Positions 26,654-35,740 of a stretch of 64,000 nucleotides of DNA are shown here, piece by piece. The notes beneath the pieces were generated by a model that saw only the letters and a list, made by a program, of their open reading frames with translations, ran no database searches and was not told where the DNA came from. The position numbers and the translations under genes are program-made. The stretch's first letter is position 1. Each line of letters starts with the position of its first letter. The stretch comes from Bacteroidales bacterium (lineage in GTDB: Bacteria > Bacteroidota > Bacteroidia > Bacteroidales > JAQUTK01): the NCBI GenBank assembly GCA_028709785.1, contig JAQUTK010000002.1, positions 124,001-188,000 on the forward strand, given 5' to 3'.

Positions 26654-28192
26654 ATGGCACAAGAGGATGTATTTAAGAAGATCGTATCTCATTGTAAAGA
26701 ATATGGGTTTGTGTTTCCGTCAAGTGATATTTATGACGGATTGGGCGCTGTGTATGATTACGGCCAAAATGGTGTGGAGTTAAAAAATAACATCAAGAGA
26801 TATTGGTGGGAAAGTATGGTGCTCCTGCATGATAATATTGTGGGTATTGATTCTGCAATTTTTATGCATCCGACTATTTGGAAAGCTTCAGGGCATGTGG
26901 ATGCCTTCAATGATCCTTTGATTGATAACCGGGATTCTAAAAAGCGCTATAGAGCTGATGTGCTCATTGAAGAGCAATTGGCCAAAATGGATGATAAAAT
27001 AGAAAAGGAAGTTGCCAAAGCTGCGAAAAGATTTGGTGAATCGTTTGATGAGGCACAGTTTCGGTCAACCAACGAAAGAGTTCTGGAGCATAGCAACAAA
27101 CGGGAAGCCTTGCATCAGCGGTTTGCGAAGGCGTTGAATGATAGCAACCTGGAAGAGCTTCGTCAGATTATTATTGATGAAGAAATTGTATGTCCTATTT
27201 CAGGAACAAAGAACTGGACAGAGGTTCGTCAGTTTAACCTGATGTTTAATACCGATATGGGCTCCACGAGCGATGGTGCTATGAAAGTTTATCTCCGTCC
27301 TGAAACAGCTCAGGGTATTTTTGTCAACTACCTGAATGTCCAGAAGACAGGACGCATGAAAATTCCTTTTGGAATCGCCCAGATCGGAAAAGCTTTCCGG
27401 AATGAAATTGTGGCCCGTCAGTTTATTTTCCGTATGCGCGAATTTGAACAGATGGAAATGCAGTTCTTCGTTCGCCCCGGAGAAGAGCTTGAGTGGTTTA
27501 AACAGTGGAAAGAGACGCGCCTTAAATGGCACAAAGCCTTAGGATTTGGTGATAAGAGCTACCGTTATCATGATCATGATAAATTGGCTCATTATGCCAA
27601 TGCAGCAACTGATATTGAGTTTCTCATGCCTTTTGGTTATAAGGAGGTAGAGGGAATCCATTCACGCACGAACTTTGACTTGAGTCAGCATGAGAAATAT
27701 TCAGGAAAGAGCATTAAGTATTTCGATCCGGAACTGAACGAATCGTATACTCCTTATGTGATAGAGACGTCAATCGGTGTGGATCGTATGTTTCTCAGTG
27801 TGATGTGTGCTTCTTATTGTGAAGAGCAGCTTGAAAACGGAGAGAGTCGCGTAGTTCTTAAGTTGCCTGCTCCATTAGCTCCGATCAAGCTTGCAGTCAT
27901 GCCTTTAATCAAGAAAGATGGTCTTCCGGAAAAAGCACGTGAAATAATCGATACACTGAAGTTTGAGTTTACCTGCCAATATGATGAAAAAGACTCTATC
28001 GGAAAACGTTATCGTCGTCAGGATGCGATCGGAACTCCTTATTGTGTGACTGTTGATCACCAGACTTTAGAAGATGACTGTGTCACAATTCGTTTCCGTG
28101 ACACCATGGAACAAGAACGAGTGCCTGTCAAAGAGTTGAGTAATATCATTTCAGAGAAAGTCTGCATGAAATCACTTTTAAAGAAGATCTAG
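26654..28192 (+). CDS. glyS: Glycyl-tRNA synthetase (alpha2 type)
   Basis: Charges tRNA-Gly. This is the single-chain homodimeric class II form (512 residues), not the two-subunit GlyQ/GlyS form. Visible: LRPETAQGIFVNY (motif region near the active site), FRNEIVARQFIFRMREFEQMEMQ (motif 2) and ETSIGVDRMFL (motif 3), then the anticodon-binding domain. The leader contains TTACTTTG at 26606-26613, one mismatch from the -7 consensus. The FKBP gene starts 1 bp after the stop. Confidence 0.96.
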   Translation: MAQEDVFKKIVSHCKEYGFVFPSSDIYDGLGAVYDYGQNGVELKNNIKRYWWESMVLLHDNIVGIDSAIFMHPTIWKASGHVDAFNDPLIDNRDSKKRYRADVLIEEQLAKMDDKIEKEVAKAAKRFGESFDEAQFRSTNERVLEHSNKREALHQRFAKALNDSNLEELRQIIIDEEIVCPISGTKNWTEVRQFNLMFNTDMGSTSDGAMKVYLRPETAQGIFVNYLNVQKTGRMKIPFGIAQIGKAFRNEIVARQFIFRMREFEQMEMQFFVRPGEELEWFKQWKETRLKWHKALGFGDKSYRYHDHDKLAHYANAATDIEFLMPFGYKEVEGIHSRTNFDLSQHEKYSGKSIKYFDPELNESYTPYVIETSIGVDRMFLSVMCASYCEEQLENGESRVVLKLPAPLAPIKLAVMPLIKKDGLPEKAREIIDTLKFEFTCQYDEKDSIGKRYRRQDAIGTPYCVTVDHQTLEDDCVTIRFRDTMEQERVPVKELSNIISEKVCMKSLLKKI

Positions 28193-28193
28193 C

Positions 28194-28793
28194 ATGAAAA
28201 GAATTGGATTAGTTCGTTTTTTATTGCTTTTTTTCGTTACGGGGATGATATCTTCATGTAGCGATGACGATGAGAATGCGTGGAAAACACGCAATGAGTC
28301 TCTTTTTGATGCTCTTGGCAAGAAAGAAGTTGTTTTGCCCCGGTATCAAACGATTGGTCCAAATGACACAGTGAAGGTTGCGTACGATACACTGTTGTCT
28401 GTAAAGGTTCTTCCGGAAGAGGTTATTACTGATACGGCTTCCAATGGCTCCCTAATCAAATACAAAGTTCTCAGAAGGAGTGGCAATACTCAGACGCCCT
28501 ATTTTAATTCTATTGTAAAAGTTAATTATGAAGGCCGGCTGTTGAATGGTACCCTATTTGATACGACATACGGCAAGAATAGCACAGGACCGATGTCAAC
28601 CCTCGTTCGTGGTAATAATGTGGGCGGAATAATCAGGGGATGGACGGAGGTTCTGCAGAAAATGCATGTAGGTGATAAATATGAGGTGTATATACCCTGG
28701 AATATGGGATACGGGGATAGTAATAAAGGAAAGATACCGGGATATTCTACTTTAATATTCATCATGGAACTTGTCGAGATTACTGAATTATAA
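28194..28793 (+). CDS. FKBP-type peptidyl-prolyl isomerase lipoprotein
   Basis: 199-residue lipoprotein. The signal peptide ends in GMISSC, and the Cys is followed by SDDDE, the acidic pattern that directs Bacteroidetes lipoproteins to the cell surface. The C-terminal half is an FKBP domain: VNYEGRLLNGTLFDTTY, GWTEVLQKMHVGDKYEVYIPWNMGYG and STLIFIMELVEI. It probably helps fold exported proteins. It follows glyS by 1 bp and ends at a terminator. Confidence 0.92.
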   Translation: MKRIGLVRFLLLFFVTGMISSCSDDDENAWKTRNESLFDALGKKEVVLPRYQTIGPNDTVKVAYDTLLSVKVLPEEVITDTASNGSLIKYKVLRRSGNTQTPYFNSIVKVNYEGRLLNGTLFDTTYGKNSTGPMSTLVRGNNVGGIIRGWTEVLQKMHVGDKYEVYIPWNMGYGDSNKGKIPGYSTLIFIMELVEITEL

Positions 28794-28801
28794 GAAATAG
28801 T

Positions 28802-28831
28802 AAAGGGAGCTTTTTAAGGCTCCCTTTGTTT
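28802..28831 (+). terminator. Terminator after the glyS-FKBP operon
   Basis: Stem AAAGGGAGC with GCTCCCTTT, 8-nt loop, followed by TTGTTTT. Confidence 0.82.
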
Positions 28832-28877
28832 TGGAAATAAAGTGCAAAATATTGCTGACTGGTTTGTTGAGTTTTTG

Positions 28878-28885
28878 TACCTTTG
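28878..28885 (+). promoter_or_regulatory. -7 box of the NagB-like/PIG-L gene
   Basis: TACCTTTG, a perfect TAnnTTTG, 49 bp before the ATG. No well-spaced -33 element. Confidence 0.55.
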
Positions 28886-28934
28886 TAATTGATAATACTT
28901 TCTGCATGCGTTAAACTAAACAATATACTTTTTT

Positions 28935-30923
28935 ATGAGAACCAATCTTAGTTCAAAAATTAATCTTAACCAGGTCTCTACGAAATATTATAAACCTGGG
29001 AATTCTTTTGAGCGCTCTGTTCTAACCCGTTATGAAAAGGTTCCAACTAATATCTTTGAGACGACGGAAGAAGGCGTTAAATACATTGCTGATGATATTG
29101 CACAGCTTCTTCGTGAATCACAAAAGGAAGGTAGAAACTTTGTGATGGGACTTTCAGGCGGACATTCTCCGAGATATGTGTTCAGTGAACTGATACGTAT
29201 GCACAAAGAAGAGGGACTTTCATTCCGAAATGTCATTGTCTTTAACTTGTATGAATACTATCCAGTTTCGATGGAAGTAGCAAGCAGTAATTTCAGAAGT
29301 CTGAAGGAGTCATTCCTCGATTATGTGGATGTGAAAGAGGAGAATATTCATACGCCGGATGGCTCTGTTTCTATGGATAACGTGGCAGATCATTGCCGTG
29401 CATACGAACAGTCGCTAAAGGCTGTCGGAGGAATGGATCTTGCTCTTCTTGGTATTGGAAAAGAGGGAAATATCGCTTTTAATGAACCCGGTTCGCAGAT
29501 CAACTCAACTACGCGGTTGATTCTTTTGGACGGCACCTCCCGGGCGGAAGCATCGAAGCAATTCGGTGGAATGAAAAACGTGCCTATCAGTTCCATAACG
29601 ATGGGGATTGGTTCAATCATGGCTGCCAAGAAGATTTTTCTTGTTGCATGGGGTGAAGAGAAAGCTTCAAAGATCAAGATGACGGTTGAAGACAAAATGT
29701 CTGACACAATACCTGCTTCTTTTCTTCAGGCGCATAGTAACTCAAACATCGTCATTGATCTTTCCGCTGCGGCTAACTTGACCCGTATTCAGCGACCATG
29801 GCTGGTGACTTCCTGCGAGTGGAACAACAAGTTGATTCGCAGTGCTGTTGTCTGGTTATGTCAACTTACGCAAAAACCAATTCTGAAGTTGACGAATAAA
29901 GATTACAACGAGAATGGGTTGAGTGAACTTCTTTCGATGTATGGATCGGCATACAATGTAAATATCAAGATATTCAATGATCTGCAACATACGATAACCG
30001 GTTGGCCGGGAGGTAAACCGAATGCGGATGACAGCAATCGTCCGGAAAGGGCTAATCCTTATCCGAAACGTGCGATCGTATTTTCTCCGCATCCGGATGA
30101 TGACGTTATTTCCATGGGAGGTACAGTCAGAAGACTTGCCGAACAAGGTCATGAAGTGCATATTGCATATCAAACTTCCGGCAACATTGCTGTTGATGAT
30201 GAAGAAGTAACTCGTTTCATGATGTTCGTCAATGGTTTTAATGAGATGTTCAATCTCAATAATGCTCAAATAACCGAGCACTATAATGAGATTCGATCGT
30301 TTATCGGAAATAAGAAAGACGGAGATTTTGACAATAGTGATATATTGAGGATCAAAGGATTGATTCGTCGCGGAGAGGCACGTACGGCCTGTACGTATGC
30401 AAAGATAAAACCTCTGAATGTGCACTTCCTGGATCTTCCTTTCTATGAAACCGGAAAGATTGAGAAAAATCCGATTAGTGAGAAAGATGTCGAAATCGTA
30501 TTACAGTTACTTCGTGAAGTGAAACCTCATCAGATATTTGTAGCGGGTGATTTGGCGGATCCTCACGGAACGCACCGTGTTTGTACAGATGCCGTTCTTG
30601 CTGCAGTGGATGAGGAGAAGAGTCTTGGTGCGGAGTGGCTCAACGATTGCCGTATCTGGATGTACCGTGGCGCATGGGCAGAATGGGAAATAGAAAATAT
30701 TGAAATGGCTGTTCCGATGTCACCGGAGGAACTTCGTTTGAAACGGAATACCATTCTGAAACATCAGTCTCAGATGGAGGGTGCTCCATTCCTTGGAAAC
30801 GATGAAAGACTATTCTGGCAACGTTCTGAGGACCGTAATCGTGGCACTGCTGATTTGTATCATAACCTCGGGCTTGCTTGTTATGAAGCTATTGAGGCTT
30901 TTGTTGAGTATAAGCCTCTCTAA
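28935..30923 (+). CDS. NagB-like domain fused to PIG-L/LmbE deacetylase
   Basis: 662-residue two-domain protein usually annotated as glucosamine-6-phosphate deaminase. Residues 40-290 have the NagB fold (MGLSGGHSPRYVFSEL, GIGKEGNIAFNEPGS). Compared with E. coli NagB, catalytic Asp72 is Tyr106, Asp141 is Glu177 and ring-opening His143 is Asn179; only Glu148 (Glu184) is kept, so normal deaminase activity is doubtful. Residues 378-655 form a PIG-L/LmbE N-acetylglucosaminyl deacetylase domain with intact metal ligands His386-Pro-Asp388-Asp389 and His544/His547 (DPHGTHR). It converges on a sugar transporter gene, fitting amino-sugar use. Deacetylation of a GlcNAc derivative with sugar-phosphate binding by the NagB part is inference. 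Confidence 0.88.
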   Translation: MRTNLSSKINLNQVSTKYYKPGNSFERSVLTRYEKVPTNIFETTEEGVKYIADDIAQLLRESQKEGRNFVMGLSGGHSPRYVFSELIRMHKEEGLSFRNVIVFNLYEYYPVSMEVASSNFRSLKESFLDYVDVKEENIHTPDGSVSMDNVADHCRAYEQSLKAVGGMDLALLGIGKEGNIAFNEPGSQINSTTRLILLDGTSRAEASKQFGGMKNVPISSITMGIGSIMAAKKIFLVAWGEEKASKIKMTVEDKMSDTIPASFLQAHSNSNIVIDLSAAANLTRIQRPWLVTSCEWNNKLIRSAVVWLCQLTQKPILKLTNKDYNENGLSELLSMYGSAYNVNIKIFNDLQHTITGWPGGKPNADDSNRPERANPYPKRAIVFSPHPDDDVISMGGTVRRLAEQGHEVHIAYQTSGNIAVDDEEVTRFMMFVNGFNEMFNLNNAQITEHYNEIRSFIGNKKDGDFDNSDILRIKGLIRRGEARTACTYAKIKPLNVHFLDLPFYETGKIEKNPISEKDVEIVLQLLREVKPHQIFVAGDLADPHGTHRVCTDAVLAAVDEEKSLGAEWLNDCRIWMYRGAWAEWEIENIEMAVPMSPEELRLKRNTILKHQSQMEGAPFLGNDERLFWQRSEDRNRGTADLYHNLGLACYEAIEAFVEYKPL

Positions 30924-30940
30924 AAGAAATCCTGAAAAAG

Positions 30941-30978
30941 AATAAGCCCCGTCTCTGAATCAAGAGATGGGGCTTATT
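30941..30978. terminator. Bidirectional terminator after the NagB-like gene
   Basis: Stem AATAAGCCCCGTCTCT with AGAGATGGGGCTTATT, 6-nt loop, between convergent genes. Confidence 0.85.
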
Positions 30979-30999
30979 TCTTTTACTGAGGTTTCTGTC

Positions 31000-32238
31000 T
31001 TATTTCTTCAAGCCAGTTTTATAGCCGATGAATGCATAATAAACAATGAACAGGTACATTGGGAAGCAGATCCAATATGCTTTCTGGATATCACCAAAGA
31101 GATCTTTACATGCTCCAAAGAGTAAAGGAATCAAGGCGCCACCTACAATAGCCATGGTGAGTAATGCTCCACCTTTCTTTGTGTAATTGCCGAGGTGCTG
31201 CATAGCAAGCGCCCAGATGGGTCCCCAAAGCAGCGAATTGCCAAGTCCCATCAATGCTACCATAAAAATAGCGTAACTTGGAGGAACCAATACTGCCCCC
31301 AAAGAAGCAACAACACCGATACCTGCACATGCTTTCAAAGCGGTGTTTTGTGTGAAGACTTTAGGGATGGCTACAGCTCCGATAATATATCCTGCCCACA
31401 TACAAAGCACGGTAAACGTCACATAGTTAGCAGTATTAGCAAACCATTCAATCCCGAAAGTCTGAAGAAGTCCCGATTTTTCCAGACTTTTGGCAAAGTC
31501 AACCGGAGTTGCAAGAGCAATGGTTTCAACACCAACATAGAAGAACAAAGCAATCAAACCAAGTATCAGGTGAGGGTATTGAACAAGAGAACCTTCGGAA
31601 ACTTTAGTCTCTTTACTGTCGCTTTCTCCTTCCGCTTTTACTTCTGGAAGTGGTGAGAAATAAGAGAAAATTCCTAACCCGATGAATAAACAAACAATAA
31701 TGTAGAAAGGACTAATCATTTCACTCAAGTTCACTTTTGCACCTGCAGCCGTATTTATAAATATGGCAAGGAACATGGGTGCAATTGCCCAGCCTGCTTT
31801 ATTGAGGACACCCATGATAGCCATACGTTGAGTCGCACTTTCAATCGGTCCGCAGATGGTAATATACGGGTTTACAGAAGCTTGCAGGAAAGTATTTCCT
31901 GTTCCGCTGATGAAAGAACCTACTAAGAATAGCGGGAAGCTGACAATCTTGGCTGCAGGAATAAACAGATAGAGCCCTACAGCAAAAAAGAGAAAAGAAA
32001 GAGCCATTGTTTTCTTGTAACCAATCTTCTTGATGCAAGCTCCTGCAGGAATTCCAAAAAGGATGAATGGCAGGAACGTAGCGGTCAGTAGTAAATAAGA
32101 TTCCGTATCAGAAATATGTAAAGCATTTTTCAGATGAGGAATCAATATGGGATTAATTCCGAAAGCAAAACCAATTGCAAGAAATAAAATGCCGACGATT
32201 GATATCGCGACCAGATTTGTTTTTCCAGTGTTACTCAT
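31000..32238 (-). CDS. FHS-family sugar MFS transporter
   Basis: 12-helix major facilitator of 412 residues in the FucP/GluP (fucose-galactose-glucose-H+ symporter) group. The start (AISIVGILFLAIGFAFGINPILIPHL), the repeated Gly-rich loops and NPYITICGP in helix 5 are family marks. The polar linker around residues 200-215 separates the two halves. It faces the NagB-like/PIG-L gene, so a hexose or amino sugar is a plausible substrate. It has its own -7 box; the exact sugar is unknown. Confidence 0.88.
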   Translation of the reverse strand: MSNTGKTNLVAISIVGILFLAIGFAFGINPILIPHLKNALHISDTESYLLLTATFLPFILFGIPAGACIKKIGYKKTMALSFLFFAVGLYLFIPAAKIVSFPLFLVGSFISGTGNTFLQASVNPYITICGPIESATQRMAIMGVLNKAGWAIAPMFLAIFINTAAGAKVNLSEMISPFYIIVCLFIGLGIFSYFSPLPEVKAEGESDSKETKVSEGSLVQYPHLILGLIALFFYVGVETIALATPVDFAKSLEKSGLLQTFGIEWFANTANYVTFTVLCMWAGYIIGAVAIPKVFTQNTALKACAGIGVVASLGAVLVPPSYAIFMVALMGLGNSLLWGPIWALAMQHLGNYTKKGGALLTMAIVGGALIPLLFGACKDLFGDIQKAYWICFPMYLFIVYYAFIGYKTGLKK

Positions 32239-32321
32239 TGTGTAAAGTTTTTAGATGTATAAAATGTATTAGTAATTTCTATTTACGTTTCATGATAGGA
32301 CAAGTTTCAGCATACGCTGTG

Positions 32322-32329
32322 CAAAAATA
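32322..32329 (-). promoter_or_regulatory. -7 box of the sugar transporter gene
   Basis: Minus-strand TATTTTTG matches TAnnTTTG, giving a leader of about 75 nt. Confidence 0.5.
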
Positions 32330-32410
32330 AGGAAAAAAATAAGGAATCGAATAGAAAGGAGGGGCGATTTTTCTTACGAGAGGAATTAGGGTAGTTCCTG
32401 AACAGAATAA

Positions 32411-32448
32411 GAAAGGTCTTATCCTTGATGTCAAAGATAAGACCTTTC
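32411..32448 (-). terminator. Terminator after metK
   Basis: Perfect 13-bp stem GAAAGGTCTTATC with GATAAGACCTTTC and a partly paired loop, directly after the metK stop. Confidence 0.83.
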
Positions 32449-32458
32449 TATCTTCTTG

Positions 32459-33754
32459 TTATTTTAATTCAAATGCTCTCTTTACCTTGTCCACATAGTC
32501 CAATTTTTCCCATGTAAAGAGTTCGACCTCTTTTACAATTGGATTAGCCAGATATCTGGATGTAAACGTTTTTGTTACAGTTTCGGGAGTACGTCCCATG
32601 TGTCCATAGGCAGCAGTCTCTGCGTATATAGGATTACGCAATTTCAAACGTTCTTCAATTGCTTTTGGACGCATATCAAAGAGCTCTTCAACTTTGTTGG
32701 CAATCTCACCATCTGAAATCTTCAGTTTGCTTTTTCCGTACGTATTAATAAAAATATTCATAGGTTTGGCAACACCGATTGCATAAGCTACCTGAACTAA
32801 TATTTCATCGGAAACACCAGCTGCAACAAGGTTCTTTGCAATGTGACGGGCTGCATAAGCAGCCGAACGGTCCACCTTTGAAGGATCTTTTCCTGAGAAT
32901 GCTCCTCCTCCGTGTGCGCCTTTGCCACCGTAGGTATCCACGATAATCTTACGACCTGTAAGACCTGTGTCTCCATGAGGACCACCGATCACAAATTTAC
33001 CGGTTGGATTGACTAAGTATTTTACTTCTCCATTAAACAAAGCTCTTTCACGTTTAGACAGTCTTCCTTTTACGCGGGGCATCAGGATGTTGATCACATC
33101 GTCTTTGATCTTCTCAACCATCTGTTCGTCAGCCAACTGTTGAGAGTCTGCCGAGTCATCGATTGGAAGATAAAACTCATCATGTTGTGTTGAAACAACG
33201 ATCGTGTCAATGCGGATTGGACGGTCGTTGTCATCGTATTCAATAGTAACCTGCGATTTAGCATCCGGACGAAGGTATTTCATTTTCTTTCCTTCACGAC
33301 GAACGGCTGCAAGTTCTCTCAATATCAGATGTGATAGATCCAAAGCAATCGGCATGTAGTTTTCTGTTTCCTTGGTAGCATAACCAAACATCATTCCCTG
33401 ATCACCTGCTCCTTGATTCATTGCATCCTCACGCTCTACTCCGCGATTGATATCTCCTGATTGCTCATGAATAGCAGAGAATACGCCGCACGAATTGCCG
33501 TCAAACATATATTCGCTTTTGGTGTATCCAATCTTATTGATAACACCTCTGGCTACATCTTGTAAATCTACATAGGCTTTGGATTTTACTTCTCCGGCCA
33601 AAATAACCTGACCGGTGGTTACTAATGTTTCGCAAGCTACTTTTGAGCTTGGGTCAAATGCCAAAAACTCATCAAGCAAAGCATCCGATATTTGATCGGC
33701 TACCTTATCGGGGTGTCCTTCAGACACCGATTCTGAAGTGAAATAATAACTCAT
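32459..33754 (-). CDS. metK: S-adenosylmethionine synthetase
   Basis: Makes S-adenosylmethionine from methionine and ATP. 431 residues, with [15 protein letters not shown] at the N terminus, [13 protein letters not shown] (signature 1) and [16 protein letters not shown] (signature 2). The leader (33755 to about 33886) begins with a SAM-II-like aptamer, which fits feedback control by its product. ahcY, the enzyme that clears the methylation by-product, is about 10 kb away on the other strand. Confidence 0.97.
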   Translation of the reverse strand: MSYYFTSESVSEGHPDKVADQISDALLDEFLAFDPSSKVACETLVTTGQVILAGEVKSKAYVDLQDVARGVINKIGYTKSEYMFDGNSCGVFSAIHEQSGDINRGVEREDAMNQGAGDQGMMFGYATKETENYMPIALDLSHLILRELAAVRREGKKMKYLRPDAKSQVTIEYDDNDRPIRIDTIVVSTQHDEFYLPIDDSADSQQLADEQMVEKIKDDVINILMPRVKGRLSKRERALFNGEVKYLVNPTGKFVIGGPHGDTGLTGRKIIVDTYGGKGAHGGGAFSGKDPSKVDRSAAYAARHIAKNLVAAGVSDEILVQVAYAIGVAKPMNIFINTYGKSKLKISDGEIANKVEELFDMRPKAIEERLKLRNPIYAETAAYGHMGRTPETVTKTFTSRYLANPIVKEVELFTWEKLDYVDKVKRAFELK

Positions 33755-33832
33755 AACGATATAATTTAAAAAAGTTTATAGTTAGGAGCTAAGAGGAAGG
33801 AGGTTTGCAGCAAGGTACTTACACGTAAGTGT

Positions 33833-33882
33833 AGGTTTTAGCATTTTTTACTGTGGTTGCAAGCAATCAAATCTTTCCACTT
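33833..33882 (-). ncRNA. SAM-II-like riboswitch in the metK leader
   Basis: On the minus strand, just after the -7 box, the leader has stem GTGG (33877-33880) with CCAC (33853-33856). Between and after the arms are the segments GATTT, TTGCAA and GCTAAAA in the same order and similar spacing as the SAM-II (metA motif) pseudoknot. In that fold the loop and the 3' A-rich tail form the SAM pocket. It precedes metK, an expected target. The call rests on motif comparison by eye; no covariance model was run. Confidence 0.72.
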
Positions 33883-33891
33883 TAGCAGCCA

Positions 33892-33899
33892 CAAAGGTA
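33892..33899 (-). promoter_or_regulatory. -7 box of metK
   Basis: Minus-strand TACCTTTG. It places the transcription start just upstream of the SAM-II-like element. A TTG lies 17 bp further upstream (33917-33919), slightly short spacing. Confidence 0.65.
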
Positions 33900-34016
33900 C
33901 ATATTATTTTTATATACAAGAGATGCGCATCCATATTTTCTTTGATTAATGGTTGTTTTGTAGGAATATAGATGCCAAAAAATCCCGAAAAGCAGGAGGA
34001 GGAAAGACGAAACGTT

Positions 34017-34050
34017 ACGGGCAAAGAACGTAAGATGGTTCCTTGCCCGT
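34017..34050 (-). terminator. Terminator of the eight-gene operon
   Basis: Stem ACGGGCAAAGAAC with GTTCCTTGCCCGT (one mismatch), 8-nt loop, 27 bp after the flavodiiron gene stop. The T tract is weak. Confidence 0.65.
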
Positions 34051-34077
34051 GACTAAAGCGCTTGTGTTATTAGATGC

Positions 34078-35274
34078 TTATTTGGAATTTAGAAGCTTTT
34101 CAGCCATTGCTTTGGCCAATGATTCGCATGCTTCGTAGCTGTCCGAATTCATTCCCATCTTATTCTCTATGGGAGTGCCTATGACTTCCCATTTGATTCT
34201 TTCTGAAAATAAGGCAAATTGTTTGCTTGCGCCATTCGCCCAGGAAAATGAACCAAAATAGCCAAAGTATCGGTTTTTTATTTCTCTATTCTCAATCTTT
34301 TTCAAGATCGAGTCAACTTCCGGATAGAGAGCTGTGTTATAGGTGGGACTGCCAATAATCACTCCTTTATAACGGAATATATCTTCCAGAATATACGAAC
34401 TATGAGAGTTGGTTACATTATGGACGGCTATATGTTTGATACCGCACGCTGATAATTCTGTGGCTATTGCCTCGGCCATCTTTGCTGTATTGCCGTACAT
34501 GCTCCCATAGATAATCACAACTCCGTCTTCTGCCTCGTATTTGCTGAGTTTGTCGTATATTGAGACTACTTTGCCAATCTCTTTTTGCCAAACAGGACCG
34601 TGTGTCGAACAAATGGTTTTGATCTCCAGAGAAGCGAGTTTCTTTAATGCTTTCTGAACCGGCGAACCGTATTTGCCAACGATGTTGGCATAATACCTGA
34701 TCATCTCCGGATAGTAGAGGGATGTATCCAAATCTTTGTCCAATATGCCACCATTCAGAGCCCTGAAGCAACCAAATGCGTCGCCTGCAAAAAGAGTGAG
34801 ATCGGTAGCATCGTAAGTCATCATTGTTTCTGGCCAATGCACCATAGGAGTGAGGTAGAAATGCAGATTACGCCTGCCCAAACTGAGATTGTCCCCGTCT
34901 TTTACTGTAAGAGTATGATCTTTGATTCCATAAAAACCGTAAGTCATATCGAAAGTCTTGCCGTTACCAACCAATGTCACATCAGGATAGACACGCAAGA
35001 TGTCTTTCAGCGAGCCGGAATGATCTGGTTCCATGTGATTGATAATTAAATAGTCAAGTGAGCGTCCTTCTAATGCAGTCTCTATCTTTTGAAGAAATTC
35101 TTCCGAATAGCACGTATCAACAGTATCAATTAAAGCCGTTTCTTCATCAACAATTAGATAGGAATTGTATGATATGCCATATGGGAGTGGCCACATATTC
35201 TCAAACAGAACTTTATTTCTGTCATTAACACCTACATAATAGAGCGAGTCAGTCAGTTTTACTTTTTTGAACAT
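34078..35274 (-). CDS. Flavodiiron protein (FprA family A-type flavoprotein)
   Basis: Cytosolic oxygen or nitric oxide reductase of 398 residues. The N-terminal beta-lactamase-like domain keeps all di-iron ligands: HMEPDH (His-x-Glu-x-Asp-His), VHWPET, AGDAFG and STHGPVW. The C-terminal flavodoxin domain binds FMN (IIYGSMYGNTAKMAE). No rubredoxin domain is fused, so electrons would come from a separate rubredoxin. In anaerobes such proteins remove traces of O2 or NO. Last gene of a tight run, overlapping folK by 16 nt; this neighbourhood gives no obvious functional reason. Confidence 0.93.
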   Translation of the reverse strand: MFKKVKLTDSLYYVGVNDRNKVLFENMWPLPYGISYNSYLIVDEETALIDTVDTCYSEEFLQKIETALEGRSLDYLIINHMEPDHSGSLKDILRVYPDVTLVGNGKTFDMTYGFYGIKDHTLTVKDGDNLSLGRRNLHFYLTPMVHWPETMMTYDATDLTLFAGDAFGCFRALNGGILDKDLDTSLYYPEMIRYYANIVGKYGSPVQKALKKLASLEIKTICSTHGPVWQKEIGKVVSIYDKLSKYEAEDGVVIIYGSMYGNTAKMAEAIATELSACGIKHIAVHNVTNSHSSYILEDIFRYKGVIIGSPTYNTALYPEVDSILKKIENREIKNRYFGYFGSFSWANGASKQFALFSERIKWEVIGTPIENKMGMNSDSYEACESLAKAMAEKLLNSK

Positions 35275-35738
35275 CGTAAGTTAACTTTTATGGTGGATAT
35301 TGTTTGGTGTAGTACCGGGTGTTCCCATTCCGGGGCAATTTCTGACATTGGATCCAAAACGAACAGACGGGTGTGGAGAAGAGGGTGCGGAATCGTTAAT
35401 TCGGGTGTGCTCATTTCAATATTATCGTAAAAGAGTATATCCAGATCAATGACTCTATCCTCATAGAAGGAATTTTCTGAAGATTTTCCTGATCTTCCCA
35501 TTAATCGTTCTATTGTCTTGCTAACCAACAACAATTCATCAGGCGAAAGAGAGGTGTTCACTTTAATAGCCATATTCAGGAACAGATTCTCCGATGAGAA
35601 TCCGCAAGGCGCAGTCTCATATACAGAAGAAGAAGAGATAATATTTCCAATTCGTTCCTGAATATATATGAGTGCCTGATCCAGATTCTCTTTCTTATTT
35701 CCAAGATTGCTCCCTAACCCGATGAATACGATGCCCAT
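35259..35738 (-). CDS. folK: Dihydropterin pyrophosphokinase
   Basis: Transfers pyrophosphate from ATP to 6-hydroxymethyl-7,8-dihydropterin in folate synthesis. 159 residues, with FIGLGSNLGNKKENL, YETAPCGF and FYEDRVIDLDILFYDN (HPPK signature, metal Asp pair), then TIPHPLLHTRLFVLDPM. The frame extends to a TTG at 35744, but the ATG at 35738 is preferred. It sits immediately after queA. Confidence 0.94.
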   Translation of the reverse strand: MGIVFIGLGSNLGNKKENLDQALIYIQERIGNIISSSSVYETAPCGFSSENLFLNMAIKVNTSLSPDELLLVSKTIERLMGRSGKSSENSFYEDRVIDLDILFYDNIEMSTPELTIPHPLLHTRLFVLDPMSEIAPEWEHPVLHQTISTIKVNLRCSKK

Positions 35739-35740
35739 CG

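Noticed and set aside
29856-30425. 189-codon minus-strand frame
   Set aside because: Entirely antisense to the well-supported NagB-like/PIG-L fusion, with no recognisable domain.
33755-33890. SAM-I (S-box) riboswitch for metK
   Set aside because: The S-box core sequences are absent; the leader fits SAM-II instead.
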